Assembly (NCBI RefSeq): GCF_023952475.1
Contig: NZ_JALHRX010000008.1
Span: 62,001 to 126,000 of the forward strand
From: Cupriavidus sp. WGlv3
Lineage (GTDB): Bacteria > Pseudomonadota > Gammaproteobacteria > Burkholderiales > Burkholderiaceae
DNA: 64,000 nucleotides
Direction of reading: 5' to 3'
The notes below the pieces were generated by a model that saw nothing but the letters and a program-made list of their open reading frames with translations, searched no databases and was not told where the DNA came from. Positions 45,030 through 53,246 of this stretch are shown here, in pieces (the first letter of the stretch is position 1; every line of letters begins with the position of its first letter). A program made the position numbers and the translations under genes.

Positions 45030-46019
45030 GTGACGCAAGAGCAGTTTGGCAAGCCGGACCGGATGATTCCGGTGCGCAGCGTGTTCGGCATCGATTCCGG
45101 CCTGATGGTGCCGGCTTTCAGCCAGCGCGACGACCACGTGCCGGAGATCGATCCGGCCTACCGCTTCCAGCCCGAGGTGACACTGGCGATCCTGTCGGGC
45201 TTTATGCGCGACCGGCGCGTGATGGTGCAGGGGCTGCACGGCAGCGGCAAGTCGACCCATATCGAGCAGGTGGCCGCGCGGCTGAACTGGCCCTGCGTGC
45301 GCGTCAACCTGGATGGCCATATCAGCCGGCTCGACCTGGTCGGCAAGGATGCCATCGTGGTGCGCGACGGCCGCCAGGTCACCGAGTTCCAGGAAGGCAT
45401 CGTGCCGTGGGCGCTGCAGCGCCCGGTGGCGCTGATCTTCGACGAATACGACGCGGGCCGGCCCGACGTGATGTTCGTGCTCCAGCGCATCCTGGAGCGC
45501 GACGGCAAGTTCACGCTGCTGGACCAGAACCGCGTGATCCGCCCCCATCCTTCGTTCCGTCTCTTTGCCACCTCCAATACCGTGGGGCTTGGCAACGTCA
45601 ACGGGCTCTATCACGGCACGCAGCTGCTCAACCACGCCCAGATCGACCGCTGGAACGTGGTGGCGACGCTGGACTACCTGCCGCACGACGAAGAGGCCGG
45701 CATCGTGCTGGCACGCGTGCCCGAGCTGGATGACGCCGACGGGCGCGCGCTGGTCGATGCCATGGTGGCGCTGGCCGGCCTGACCCGGCGCGGCTTTGCC
45801 GCGGGCGATGTGTCGGCGCTGATGTCGCCGCGCACCGTGATCAGCTGGGCCGAGAACTGCCAGATCTTCCGCGACCCCGCACTCGCGTTCCGGCTGACCT
45901 TCCTGAACAAGTGCGACGAGGCCGAACGCCCGGTGGTGGCGGAGTACTACCAGCGTTGCTTCGGCCACCTGCCCGGCGAGGCCGCCGGCGTCAGCGCCGC
46001 GTCGGAGCCGGCGCAATGA
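45030..46019 (+). CDS. CobS-like AAA+ ATPase
   Basis: This 329-residue MoxR-type AAA+ ATPase has Walker A GLHGSGKS (68-75) and Walker B ALIFDEYD (134-141), and closely resembles CobS, the ATPase of aerobic cobaltochelatase. Extended CobS features such as RFQPEVTLAIL and LFATSNTVGLGN are present. The GTG 45030 start has AGAGGAG at ideal spacing. No cobN or other cobalamin gene is nearby, so a role as a metalloenzyme activase, like the CbbQ/NorQ relatives, is an alternative. It overlaps cobT by 4 bp. Confidence 0.88.
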   Translation: MTQEQFGKPDRMIPVRSVFGIDSGLMVPAFSQRDDHVPEIDPAYRFQPEVTLAILSGFMRDRRVMVQGLHGSGKSTHIEQVAARLNWPCVRVNLDGHISRLDLVGKDAIVVRDGRQVTEFQEGIVPWALQRPVALIFDEYDAGRPDVMFVLQRILERDGKFTLLDQNRVIRPHPSFRLFATSNTVGLGNVNGLYHGTQLLNHAQIDRWNVVATLDYLPHDEEAGIVLARVPELDDADGRALVDAMVALAGLTRRGFAAGDVSALMSPRTVISWAENCQIFRDPALAFRLTFLNKCDEAERPVVAEYYQRCFGHLPGEAAGVSAASEPAQ

Positions 46020-47737
46020 ATGCGGCGGCGCTGGCCCAGCGCTTGCGCCGGCGCCAGCGGCAGGATGAGCTGTCCGGCGCGGCCGTGCGCGCGCTCACCG
46101 GCGATGCGGCGCTGCATTTCCGTGACGGCCAGCTGTGGCGCGCGCTGCGCCCGGTGCCGCAGCATGCGCCGCACCTGCGCACCGACCCGGACACCGATAC
46201 CGCCGCTTGCCTGCGCGGCGCCGCCGACGGCGCCGCGCTGCGCCAGGCGCATTCCGACGCCGCGCTGCATCGGCGGCTGTGCCCGGCCGATGCGGTCGAG
46301 CGCCTGGTGTTCGAGCTGCTCGAGCAGCTGCGCTGCGAGACCCGCCTGCCGCGTGGCATGGCTGGCGTCGCGGCGAACCTGCGCCATCGCTTCGTGGCGT
46401 GGTCGCGCGCCTTCCATCGTTCCGGGCTGACCGACGGGCATCTCGGCATCCTGCTCTATACCGTGGCGCAGGTGGCGTGGTCGCGCCTGAGCGGCGAGCC
46501 GGTGCTGGAAGAAACCGAAGACCTGATCGAGGCCACGCGCGCCGCCATCGTGCCGATGCTGGGCACCCGGCTGGCGGGCCTGCGCGCGCAACGCCACGAC
46601 CAGGCCGCGTACGCCGTGCACGCGCTGGCGCTGGCGCATGCGGTGGCGCAGATGATCCGCACCGAAGCGCCCGGGGCCGGCGAAGACGACGACCATGCCG
46701 CCTCCGCCGCGCGCGCCGGGTTTGCGCTGTGGCTCGACTTCGACGAGCCGCCCGCGGAGGACTTCGCCCTGGCCGACAGCGGCCACAGCCGCGTGCTTGC
46801 CGACGCCACCGATGGCTACCGTATCTACACCACCCGCTACGACCGCGAAGTGCACGCTGCCACGCTGGTGCGCCGCGCCTTGCTGGACGAGTACCGCTCG
46901 CGGCTGGACTTGCGCATCGCGCGCGCGGGCGTGAACGTCGCCCGGCTGGCGCGCCGGCTGCGCGCGGCGCTGTCGCAGCCGCGCGTGGACGGCTGGTCGT
47001 TCGGCGAGGAAAGCGGCCGCATCGATGGCCGCCGCCTGGCGCAGCTGGTCAGCTCGCCGGCCGAGCGCCGGCTGTTCCGCCAGGAAGCGCACAAGGCCCA
47101 TGCCGATTGCGTGGTCGGCTTCCTGATCGACTGCTCCGGCTCGATGAAGGCGCAGGCCGAGCCGCTGACCCTGCTGGTCGACCTGCTCACCCGCGCGCTG
47201 GACCAGGCCGGCGTCGCCACCGAGGTGCTGGGCTTTACCACCAACGCGTGGAACGGCGGCCGCGCGCGCAGCGCCTGGCTCGCGCGCGGTCGCCCGCAGC
47301 ATCCGGGCCGGCTCAACGAAACCTGCCACATGGTGTTCAAGGACGCGCAGCGCAGCTGGCGGCGTGCGCGCACCGACATCACGGCATTGCTGAAGGCCGA
47401 CCTGTTCCGCGAAGGCGTCGACGGCGAGGCGGTGGAATGGGCCTGCGCGCGCCTGCATGCCAGCGGCAAGGCGCGCCGCATCCTGCTGGTGGTGTCCGAC
47501 GGCAGCCCGATGGATACCGCGACCGGGCAGGCCAACGACGCCTGCTACCTCGACAACCACCTGAAGTCCGTGGTGGCGCGGCACGAGGCGCTGCGGGATG
47601 TCGAAATATTGGGGCTCGGGGTCGGCCTGGACCTGAGCCCGTATTACCGGCACACGCTGGCGCTGGACCTGTCGCAGCCGGTGGATATGGCGATGCTTGA
47701 CGAGGTCGCCGGGCTGGTAGGCGCCAGGCGGCGCTAG
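46016..47737 (+). CDS. CobT-like protein with C-terminal vWA domain
   Basis: This 573-residue protein is the partner of the CobS-like ATPase. A helical N-terminal part is followed by a short acidic stretch (GEDDDH), and the C-terminal von Willebrand A domain has the MIDAS motif D372-C-S374-G-S376 plus a second site around VSDGSPMDTA. It is shorter than typical CobT because the acidic linker is reduced. Such ATPase/vWA pairs insert metals or remodel metalloenzymes. ATG 46016 overlaps the cobS stop (ATGA). It converges with the ferredoxin gene. Confidence 0.85.
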   Translation: MNAAALAQRLRRRQRQDELSGAAVRALTGDAALHFRDGQLWRALRPVPQHAPHLRTDPDTDTAACLRGAADGAALRQAHSDAALHRRLCPADAVERLVFELLEQLRCETRLPRGMAGVAANLRHRFVAWSRAFHRSGLTDGHLGILLYTVAQVAWSRLSGEPVLEETEDLIEATRAAIVPMLGTRLAGLRAQRHDQAAYAVHALALAHAVAQMIRTEAPGAGEDDDHAASAARAGFALWLDFDEPPAEDFALADSGHSRVLADATDGYRIYTTRYDREVHAATLVRRALLDEYRSRLDLRIARAGVNVARLARRLRAALSQPRVDGWSFGEESGRIDGRRLAQLVSSPAERRLFRQEAHKAHADCVVGFLIDCSGSMKAQAEPLTLLVDLLTRALDQAGVATEVLGFTTNAWNGGRARSAWLARGRPQHPGRLNETCHMVFKDAQRSWRRARTDITALLKADLFREGVDGEAVEWACARLHASGKARRILLVVSDGSPMDTATGQANDACYLDNHLKSVVARHEALRDVEILGLGVGLDLSPYYRHTLALDLSQPVDMAMLDEVAGLVGARRR

Positions 47738-47750
47738 TGGCGGCGCCCGC

Positions 47751-48080
47751 TTATTCGCCGCTGGCGGCGGCCGGCTGCGGCCGCCCGGCCATTGTCTTCG
47801 GCTGCCACGAGACCGCGATATCGCCGGCCATGAAGGTCTGGCATGCCAGCCGGAAGCCATCGGCCAGCTCGGCTTCCGTCAGCAGCTTCCGTTCCTTCGG
47901 CTTGACCGCATCGGTATGCTCGCGACCTTGCTCGATGCGGCATTTGCAGGTGCCGCACAGGCCGCCGCCGCATTTGAACGGGATGCCGCCCTGTTCGCGC
48001 AGCGACACGCGCAGCAGGTTGCTGTTGGCCGGGGCCGTGACGGTCTTGCCGTGGTTGGTCAGGAAGGTGATCTGGATCAT
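47751..48080 (-). CDS. [2Fe-2S] ferredoxin
   Basis: This 109-residue plant-type ferredoxin has cysteines in FKCGGGLCGTCKC and a fourth in FRLACQTFM. It resembles the ferredoxin modules of ring-hydroxylating oxygenases or their reductases. It is the last gene of a four-gene minus-strand operon that begins with the transporter at 50370. Its electron partner is unknown; the diiron oxidase encoded at 52490 is an attractive candidate. Confidence 0.87.
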   Translation of the reverse strand: MIQITFLTNHGKTVTAPANSNLLRVSLREQGGIPFKCGGGLCGTCKCRIEQGREHTDAVKPKERKLLTEAELADGFRLACQTFMAGDIAVSWQPKTMAGRPQPAAASGE

Positions 48081-48113
48081 GGCGATAGATGCCTGGCATG
48101 CAGGCGAAAGGCT

Positions 48114-48431
48114 TCAGGAGCGGCCATCCGCGGCAACCGGCACGGCTACGAGGGCGATGTCCATGCTGCCGAAGCTGGCCAGCTGGCGCAGCGCGTCGCG
48201 GGCGGCTTCGAGCGTGGCGTACTTGTCGAGGAAACGGGTCGAGACCAGATTGACGATGCCGGGCGGCGTTTCCTCCCGTATGCGGACCCTGGTATCGGCG
48301 GCCAGCTCGGCGATGACGAAGCGGGCGGTAGGCTTGCCGTAGAAGACGTAGTCGTAGGCTTCGACGGCGGTCATGCCGTCGGTGGGTTCGGTACGGAACT
48401 GGCCGGGGCGGCTGGTCAGCAGCACGAACAT
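48114..48431 (-). CDS. Conserved hypothetical protein between two ferredoxins
   Basis: This 105-residue soluble protein begins MFVLLTSRPGQFRTEPTDGM and contains YDYVFYGKPTARFVIAELA and a helix TLEAARDALRQLASFGSMD. I do not recognise its family and see no cysteine, membrane segment or signal. It starts one base after the stop of the upstream ferredoxin and ends 33 bp before the next one, so it is translated with them and may be an electron-transfer or oxidase accessory subunit. Confidence 0.7.
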   Translation of the reverse strand: MFVLLTSRPGQFRTEPTDGMTAVEAYDYVFYGKPTARFVIAELAADTRVRIREETPPGIVNLVSTRFLDKYATLEAARDALRQLASFGSMDIALVAVPVAADGRS

Positions 48432-48432
48432 G

Positions 48433-48768
48433 TCAGGCCCCCGCGCTTGCCCCGGCCAGCGCGGCCGCGGCCGGCACATCGTCCTGGGCCAGTTCGATGT
48501 CATGCTCGATCCACAGCTGGCAGGCCAGCCGGTAGCCCTGTTCGAGCCGTTCGCCAAGCTGCTTCTTTTCCTTCCAGTTGGGCGGCGGCAGGTGCTCGGC
48601 GCCGGCGATCACGCGGCACGCGCATTTCGAGCACTTGCCCATGCCGCATTCATAGCGCAGGTTGGGGTAGGGGAACTGCCGGATGCCGGCGCGGACCACC
48701 AGGTTGGTGCTGGGGCCGACCTCGTCGGTAAAGGTCTGGCCGAACTTGTGCAGGATGACTTTTGGCAT
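48433..48768 (-). CDS. [2Fe-2S] ferredoxin-like protein
   Basis: This 111-residue protein has the cluster cysteines in YECGMGKCSKCACRV and a fourth in YRLACQLWI, in the order of a plant-type ferredoxin. The middle (EHLPPPNWKEKKQLGERLEQ) is longer than in classical ferredoxins. ATG 48768 lies 63 bp after the transporter stop. It is paired with a second ferredoxin in the same operon, which suggests a dedicated electron supply. Confidence 0.86.
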   Translation of the reverse strand: MPKVILHKFGQTFTDEVGPSTNLVVRAGIRQFPYPNLRYECGMGKCSKCACRVIAGAEHLPPPNWKEKKQLGERLEQGYRLACQLWIEHDIELAQDDVPAAAALAGASAGA

Positions 48769-48831
48769 CGTTGGTCTGGGCAAGGATCACGAAAAACAGG
48801 TCTGGGGAAATCGTCGCGGTGCTGCGTCCGC

Positions 48832-50370
48832 CTACGACCACAGCACCATCGCCGCCACGGTGGAGCAGGCCAGTCCGATCAGCACCGGGATCAGCAGCGC
48901 GCGCACCGCTTCCAGCACCGGCACGCGGGCAAAGCCGGCCACCGCGATCAGCGACGACCACGCCACCAGCGTGCCGCCGCCGGTCCAGACCGCGCCCATC
49001 TGGCCGACCGCCGCCAGCGTGGCGGGATCGAAGCCGACCACCGGGCCCAGTGCGCCGGCCAGCGTGCCGGTCAGCGGCAGGCCGGCGAAGCCGGAGCCGT
49101 CGATGCCGGTGATCATGCCGACCAGCAGCACGCCGAACGCCACCAGCATGTGGTTGTCGGGGATCAGGTGCTGGTAGGCCTGGATCAGTTCGAACAGCAG
49201 GCTGGGCGCCTTGCCCGGCGGCAGGCCGAGGATGTGCGCCGCGGTCTCGCCGGCGCCGACGAAAAAGAAGCCGGCGATCGGCAGTACCGAGCCCATGGCC
49301 TTGAAGGCGAAGACGAAGCCGTCGGTGATGTGCTCGGGGCAAACGTCCAGCATGCGGCGCGGCCCTTCCGCGGCCAGCGTCGCCAGCATCATCAGCACCG
49401 CCGCGACCCCGCCCACCAGCGCGGCGGCTTCGCCGCCTTTCAGGTCCTGCACGCCGGCGCCGAGCTTGGGCAGCACCATCACGGCGACCACGGCAAGAAA
49501 GGCCAGTGGCGTCACGATGGCAAAGCACTTGGACCACTTCACCCGCCGCCGCGCGACCATCGACAGGCTGGCTTCGATATTGCTGTCGGTCGCGAGCGGT
49601 TCGGCATGGGCGGTGCCCTTGGCGATCTCGGCCTTGTCGAAGGTGATGCCGCCATCGATGGCTTCGGCGCTGCCGCCGGCGCGCGCCTGCCAGCGGTCGA
49701 GCAGCGTGCCGCAGGCCGGCACGATGTGCTTGCGCATCGACAGGTAGGCCAGGCACAGCGCAATGCCGCCGGTGATCAGCGACAGCGCCAGCGCACGGTC
49801 GGCCACCACCGCGGCGCTGACCGCCGCGCCGGCGGCCTTGGCGCTGATGCCGGGCGCGACGCCGATCACATAGTCCGACGACAGCGCCATGCCTTGTCCG
49901 GCGATGGCAATCGCCATCGCCCCCGCCAGCGGCGGCAGCCCGGCTGCGATCGCGGCCGGCAGCAGGATGGCCGACACCAGCGGCACCGCCGGCGTCGGCC
50001 AGAAGAACAGCGAGATCAGGTAGGTGATGCCGGCCAGGATAAAGAACGCGGAATGCCCGTTCTTCATCACCACGCGGAAGGGCTCGACCATGCGGATGTC
50101 CGAGCGCAGCGTCTTGAGCGCATTGAGCAGCGCCGTCATCAAGGCGATCACCAGGAAGATGTTGAATAGCTCGCGCGCGGCGACGAGGCTGGCCGAGAAC
50201 ACCCCCGCCAGTGCCGACACCGGGCTGCCGGTCAGCGCAAACACGACCAGGGCGGTGCCGACGATCGACGGGACGACGACATTGGCGCGCAGGATCATCG
50301 TCAGCACGATGACTGCTACCCCTGACAGATAGATCCAGTGCGCGGCACCGATCACGACTTGTTGTGACAT
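48832..50370 (-). CDS. Multi-pass membrane transporter, ion/organic acid type
   Basis: This 512-residue protein has about 12 hydrophobic helices, with PTPAVPLVSAILLPAAIAAG and the re-entrant-like GMITGIDGSGFAGLPLTGTL in the two halves, an arrangement seen in the ion-transporter (ArsB/CitM/GntP-like) superfamily. The exact family and substrate cannot be named. It leads the ferredoxin operon, and its promoter carries the GTATAC-type box at 50432-50446, shared with the amidase gene. That suggests it carries the substrate or product of the diiron-oxidase pathway. Confidence 0.75.
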   Translation of the reverse strand: MSQQVVIGAAHWIYLSGVAVIVLTMILRANVVVPSIVGTALVVFALTGSPVSALAGVFSASLVAARELFNIFLVIALMTALLNALKTLRSDIRMVEPFRVVMKNGHSAFFILAGITYLISLFFWPTPAVPLVSAILLPAAIAAGLPPLAGAMAIAIAGQGMALSSDYVIGVAPGISAKAAGAAVSAAVVADRALALSLITGGIALCLAYLSMRKHIVPACGTLLDRWQARAGGSAEAIDGGITFDKAEIAKGTAHAEPLATDSNIEASLSMVARRRVKWSKCFAIVTPLAFLAVVAVMVLPKLGAGVQDLKGGEAAALVGGVAAVLMMLATLAAEGPRRMLDVCPEHITDGFVFAFKAMGSVLPIAGFFFVGAGETAAHILGLPPGKAPSLLFELIQAYQHLIPDNHMLVAFGVLLVGMITGIDGSGFAGLPLTGTLAGALGPVVGFDPATLAAVGQMGAVWTGGGTLVAWSSLIAVAGFARVPVLEAVRALLIPVLIGLACSTVAAMVLWS

Positions 50371-50431
50371 TAAGACTCCCTGGGGGCGGAGGGGTTGGGG
50401 GCGATTTCATCGGACTGCGCTGGTCCGTGTC

Positions 50432-50446
50432 GGTATACTATATTCC
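50432..50446 (-). promoter_or_regulatory. Shared operator box 1, transporter-ferredoxin promoter
   Basis: On the minus strand GGAATATAGTATACC contains a TATAGT -10 (50442 to 50437). It is preceded by TTGGCG (50464 to 50459) with a 16-bp spacer, and the GTATAC core overlaps the -10. The identical 15-mer lies in the same orientation relative to the amidase gene at 57451-57465. A GntR/FCD regulator, encoded at 56294, is the likely ligand, since this family favours GT-N-AC dyads. Confidence 0.65.
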
Positions 50447-50612
50447 AGAATTGTCGTGCGCCAAGCGATTTTTCATCCGGACTAACGCGGATGCCGGATC
50501 GGCGCAATATGCCTGGAAGCCGCACATTAATTGGGCTTACCGGTTATCGGGTGTCATATGATGGTGCATCGCCCCTGTTCATCGGTTGTCGATGCTTGTA
50601 TCTATAAGTAGA

Positions 50613-50628
50613 CTGTATACCGTTATAG
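50613..50628 (+). promoter_or_regulatory. GTATAC box 2, upstream of the broken TSUP gene
   Basis: The core GTATAC at 50615-50620 lies in CTGTATACCGTTATAG, 13-18 bp before the reading frame at 50633. Promoter hexamers are less clear than at the other sites. It is counted as a member of the set because of the core and its position only. Confidence 0.4.
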
Positions 50629-50632
50629 CTCG

Positions 50633-51330
50633 ATGGATGCCCGCGATGCGTGCAAGATGCTTTTCCCGCCCATGACCGACGCCATGCCCGCCGCCTTGCT
50701 GACGTTGCTGCCTCCAGGCCTGTCCGCTCCGGACTATCTGTGGATGGGCGCGCTCGTCCTGGCTGGCGCGTGCCTGCAGGGCGTGGGCGGGATCGGCTTT
50801 GCCATGCTGTGCGCGCCGCTCGGCGCGATCTTTTTTCCGGAACTGGTGCCGGGGCCGCTGCTGGCGATGGGTTGCTGCCTGTCGCTGATGGGCGCGCTGC
50901 GCGAGCGCGAAGCCATCGTCTGGCCTGTGGCCGGCTTTGCCCTGGTGGGGCGGGCAGTCGGCGGCGCGGCGGCGGTGCTGACCATCGCCTGGCTGGCGCC
51001 GGGGCCGCTGGCGGTGCTGTTCTCGCTGTCGATCCTGGTCGCGGTGGCGCTGAGCCTGCTCGGCTGGCGGCTGCTGCCGGTCGCGCGCAACGTGGTGATC
51101 GCCGGCACGCTGTCCGGCTTCATGGGGACCATCACTTCGGCCGGCGCACCGCCGTTCGCGCTGGCTCGCAACTGTTGCTGGCGCTGGCACTCGCGCCGTT
51201 CCTGCTGGGCGGCTTTGCGCTGTCGAACCGGCTGCGCGGGCGCGTTTCCGCCCAGGCCGTGCGCCGCTTGCTGCTGGGCCTGTGCGCGGCCGGCGCACTG
51301 GGCGTGCTCGGCCGCGCGGCGTTTGCCTGA
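50633..51330 (+). pseudogene. Frameshifted TSUP-family (TauE/SafE-like) permease
   Basis: The N-terminal two thirds (to about 51168) encode a TSUP permease in one frame: GVGGIGFAMLCAPLG, several helices and the second signature GTITSAGAPPFALA. The chain then continues logically only in a different frame (QLLLALALAPFLLGGFALSN to the stop at 51330). Without the shift, the first frame runs into low-complexity cysteine/arginine sequence to 51412. The junction also lacks about 30-45 residues usual after GAPP, so an internal deletion with frameshift is likely. The product is probably not functional. Confidence 0.75.
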
Positions 51331-51387
51331 GACGGCGTGCCCACACGGATTTTCTCGCTTTGCAACTAACCCACCAGCGGAGTTTCC

Positions 51388-52320
51388 ATGCAGCACATCA
51401 CCGATGCCATGATCGATGCCCATGTCACGCCGGAAGCGGCCCTCGACGTCATGGCGTCCGCGTTTTCCAGTTTCGGGCGCGGCGATGCCGCGATGCAGGC
51501 GCGGATCCGCACCGAGGCCGGCGGCGTCAAGCTGTCCACGCTGGGCGCGGTGATCCCGCAGCAGGGCGTGGCCGGGGCCAAGGTCTACACCACCATCAAC
51601 GGCCAGTTCTCCTTCGTTATCCTGATCTTCTCGTCCGCAGACGGCCGTCCGCTCGCTTCGCTCGATGCCGGCGCCATCACGCGCCTGCGCACCGCCGCCT
51701 GCACCACGCTGGCGGCGCAGCGGCTGGCCCGCGCCGGCGCGCGCACGCTGGCGTTGTTCGGTGCCGGCACGCAGGGCGCGCAGCACGCGCGCCAGCTCAG
51801 CGCCACGCTTCGGCTGGGGCGCATCCTGGTGTCCGATCCGCACGCCGACGCCGGCATGCCGGACCGGCTGTCGGCGCAGTGCGGCATTCCGGTGACGCTG
51901 GCCGAGCCCGATGCCGCCGTGGCCGAGGCCGACATCATCGTCACGGCCTCGCGCGCGACCACGCCGCTGTTCTCCGGTGCGGCAATCCGGCCCGGCGCCT
52001 TCGTCGCCGCGATCGGCTCGAGCCTGCCGCACACGCGCGAACTGGACGACACCGCGCTGCGCCGCGCCGCCGCCGTGGTGGTGGAATGGCGGCCGCAATC
52101 GACGCGCGAGGCCGGCGATATCGTGCTGGCCGGTCCCGGCGCACTGCCGCCGGAAAAGATCGTCGAACTGGCCGACGTGGTGCTCGGCAAGGTATCGCCG
52201 CGGCAGCGCGATGACGACATCGTGATCTACAAGTCGGTCGGCGTGGGGCTGGAAGACGTCGCGCTGGCGGGATATGCGTGGTCGCGTATCGCGGGCGAGG
52301 CGGATCGCCGCGCTGGCTAA
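51388..52320 (+). CDS. Ornithine cyclodeaminase/mu-crystallin family protein
   Basis: This 310-residue NAD(P)-binding protein has the dinucleotide motif LALFGAGTQGAQHARQL (about 120-136), the substrate loop VKLSTLGAVIP, and DAGAITRLRTAACTTLAA. Family members include ornithine cyclodeaminase, alanine dehydrogenase and imine reductases, so a role on an amino acid or imine is likely. ATG 51388 has AGCGGAG upstream. It lies after the broken TSUP gene and 169 bp before the diiron oxidase gene. Confidence 0.87.
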   Translation: MQHITDAMIDAHVTPEAALDVMASAFSSFGRGDAAMQARIRTEAGGVKLSTLGAVIPQQGVAGAKVYTTINGQFSFVILIFSSADGRPLASLDAGAITRLRTAACTTLAAQRLARAGARTLALFGAGTQGAQHARQLSATLRLGRILVSDPHADAGMPDRLSAQCGIPVTLAEPDAAVAEADIIVTASRATTPLFSGAAIRPGAFVAAIGSSLPHTRELDDTALRRAAAVVVEWRPQSTREAGDIVLAGPGALPPEKIVELADVVLGKVSPRQRDDDIVIYKSVGVGLEDVALAGYAWSRIAGEADRRAG

Positions 52321-52376
52321 CTCTCGCCCCTCGAAAGTCACGGGTAAACACTGACGTGGATGAGTCAACAGGGCCC

Positions 52377-52411
52377 TTGTCGAGGCTGATTGACTGTATA
52401 TAGTATACAAA
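52377..52411 (+). promoter_or_regulatory. Promoter and operator box 3 of the diiron oxidase operon
   Basis: TTGTCG (52377-52382), a 16-bp spacer and TATAGT (52399-52404) form a promoter. Over it lies the perfect palindrome TGTATA-TAG-TATACA (52395-52409). The core ATATAGTATAC is the same as in the transporter and amidase promoters and has the same orientation to the gene. The start codon is 81 bp beyond the core. A GntR/FCD repressor would occlude RNA polymerase here. Confidence 0.65.
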
Positions 52412-52489
52412 TATGCCGGGGCACACCGAAGCCAACTTTCCCGGCATCCCACCCATCGCATCGCCCACACCGACAACCAGGAGCCCGTC

Positions 52490-53221
52490 ATGGCCGAACT
52501 GATGAACCGCGAAGCATTCCGTGCCGCCCTCGAACAAGCGATCAAAGGCAAGAGCGCCAACCAGGCGCCGTTCAGCGTGGCCTGGGCAAGCGGCAAACTG
52601 ACCCGCGCCCATCTCGCGCGCTGGGCCGAGAACCACTACCACTACGTCGGCCCGTTCGCGGATTACCTCGGCTACATCTATGCGCGCACGCCGGACCGCT
52701 ATACCGAGGCCAAGGACTTCCTGCTGGCCAATATGTACGAGGAGGAGATCGGCGGCGACCGCCACACCGACCTGCTGATCCGTTTTGCCGAAGCCTGCGG
52801 CACCACGCGCGAGCGCGTGATCGACCCGGACAACATGTCGCCCACCACGCGCGGCCTGCAGAGCTGGTGCTACGCGGTGGCGATGCGCGAGGACCCGATC
52901 GTGGCCGTGGCCGGCCTGGTGGTGGGCCTGGAATCGCAGGTGCCGTCGATCTACCGCAAGCAGACGCCGACGCTGCGCGACAAGTACCAGTTCACCGACG
53001 AAGAGGTCGAGTTCTTCGACCTGCATATCGTCTCGGACGAGATCCACGGCGAGCGCGGCTACCAGATCGTGCTCGAGCACGCCAATACGCCGGAACTGCA
53101 GCAGCGCTGCCTGAAGATCTGCGAGATCGGCGCGCAGATGCGGCTGCTGTACACGACTGCGCTCTATCACGACTACGTCGAGCAAGAGCTGCCGCTGCCC
53201 GAACTGGACATGGCGGCCTGA
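52490..53221 (+). CDS. Heme-oxygenase-like diiron oxidase (HDO, PqqC/CADD-like)
   Basis: This 243-residue all-helical protein of the PqqC/TenA fold carries all six ligands expected for the CADD-type diiron site: E85-x6-H92 (EEIGGDRH), E148 (GLESQVP) and H179-x3-D183-x2-H186 (LHIVSDEIH). Spacings match the CADD set as I recall it. Such HDOs use dioxygen for oxidative C-C, C-N or N-oxidation chemistry. Neither heme binding nor a TenA thiaminase role is supported by these residues. ATG 52490 follows AGGAG. An aldehyde dehydrogenase, GlcG-like protein and ferredoxin reductase follow in the same operon. The substrate is unknown. Confidence 0.85.
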   Translation: MAELMNREAFRAALEQAIKGKSANQAPFSVAWASGKLTRAHLARWAENHYHYVGPFADYLGYIYARTPDRYTEAKDFLLANMYEEEIGGDRHTDLLIRFAEACGTTRERVIDPDNMSPTTRGLQSWCYAVAMREDPIVAVAGLVVGLESQVPSIYRKQTPTLRDKYQFTDEEVEFFDLHIVSDEIHGERGYQIVLEHANTPELQQRCLKICEIGAQMRLLYTTALYHDYVEQELPLPELDMAA

Positions 53222-53246
53222 GCGGCGCCACGCAACGGAATAAACG

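Noticed and set aside
44086..47737. Cobalamin biosynthesis operon
   Set aside because: Only CobS- and CobT-like genes are present, with no cobN or precorrin enzymes, so the context does not support it within this window.
50734..52596. 620-codon minus-strand frame across the TSUP and cyclodeaminase-like genes
   Set aside because: Antisense to an intact cyclodeaminase-like gene and to its promoter; no recognisable domain.
52490..53221. Annotation of the diiron protein as TenA thiaminase or PqqC
   Set aside because: The full six-ligand CADD-type metal set is present, no thi or pqq genes adjoin, and a reductase and dehydrogenase follow in the operon.
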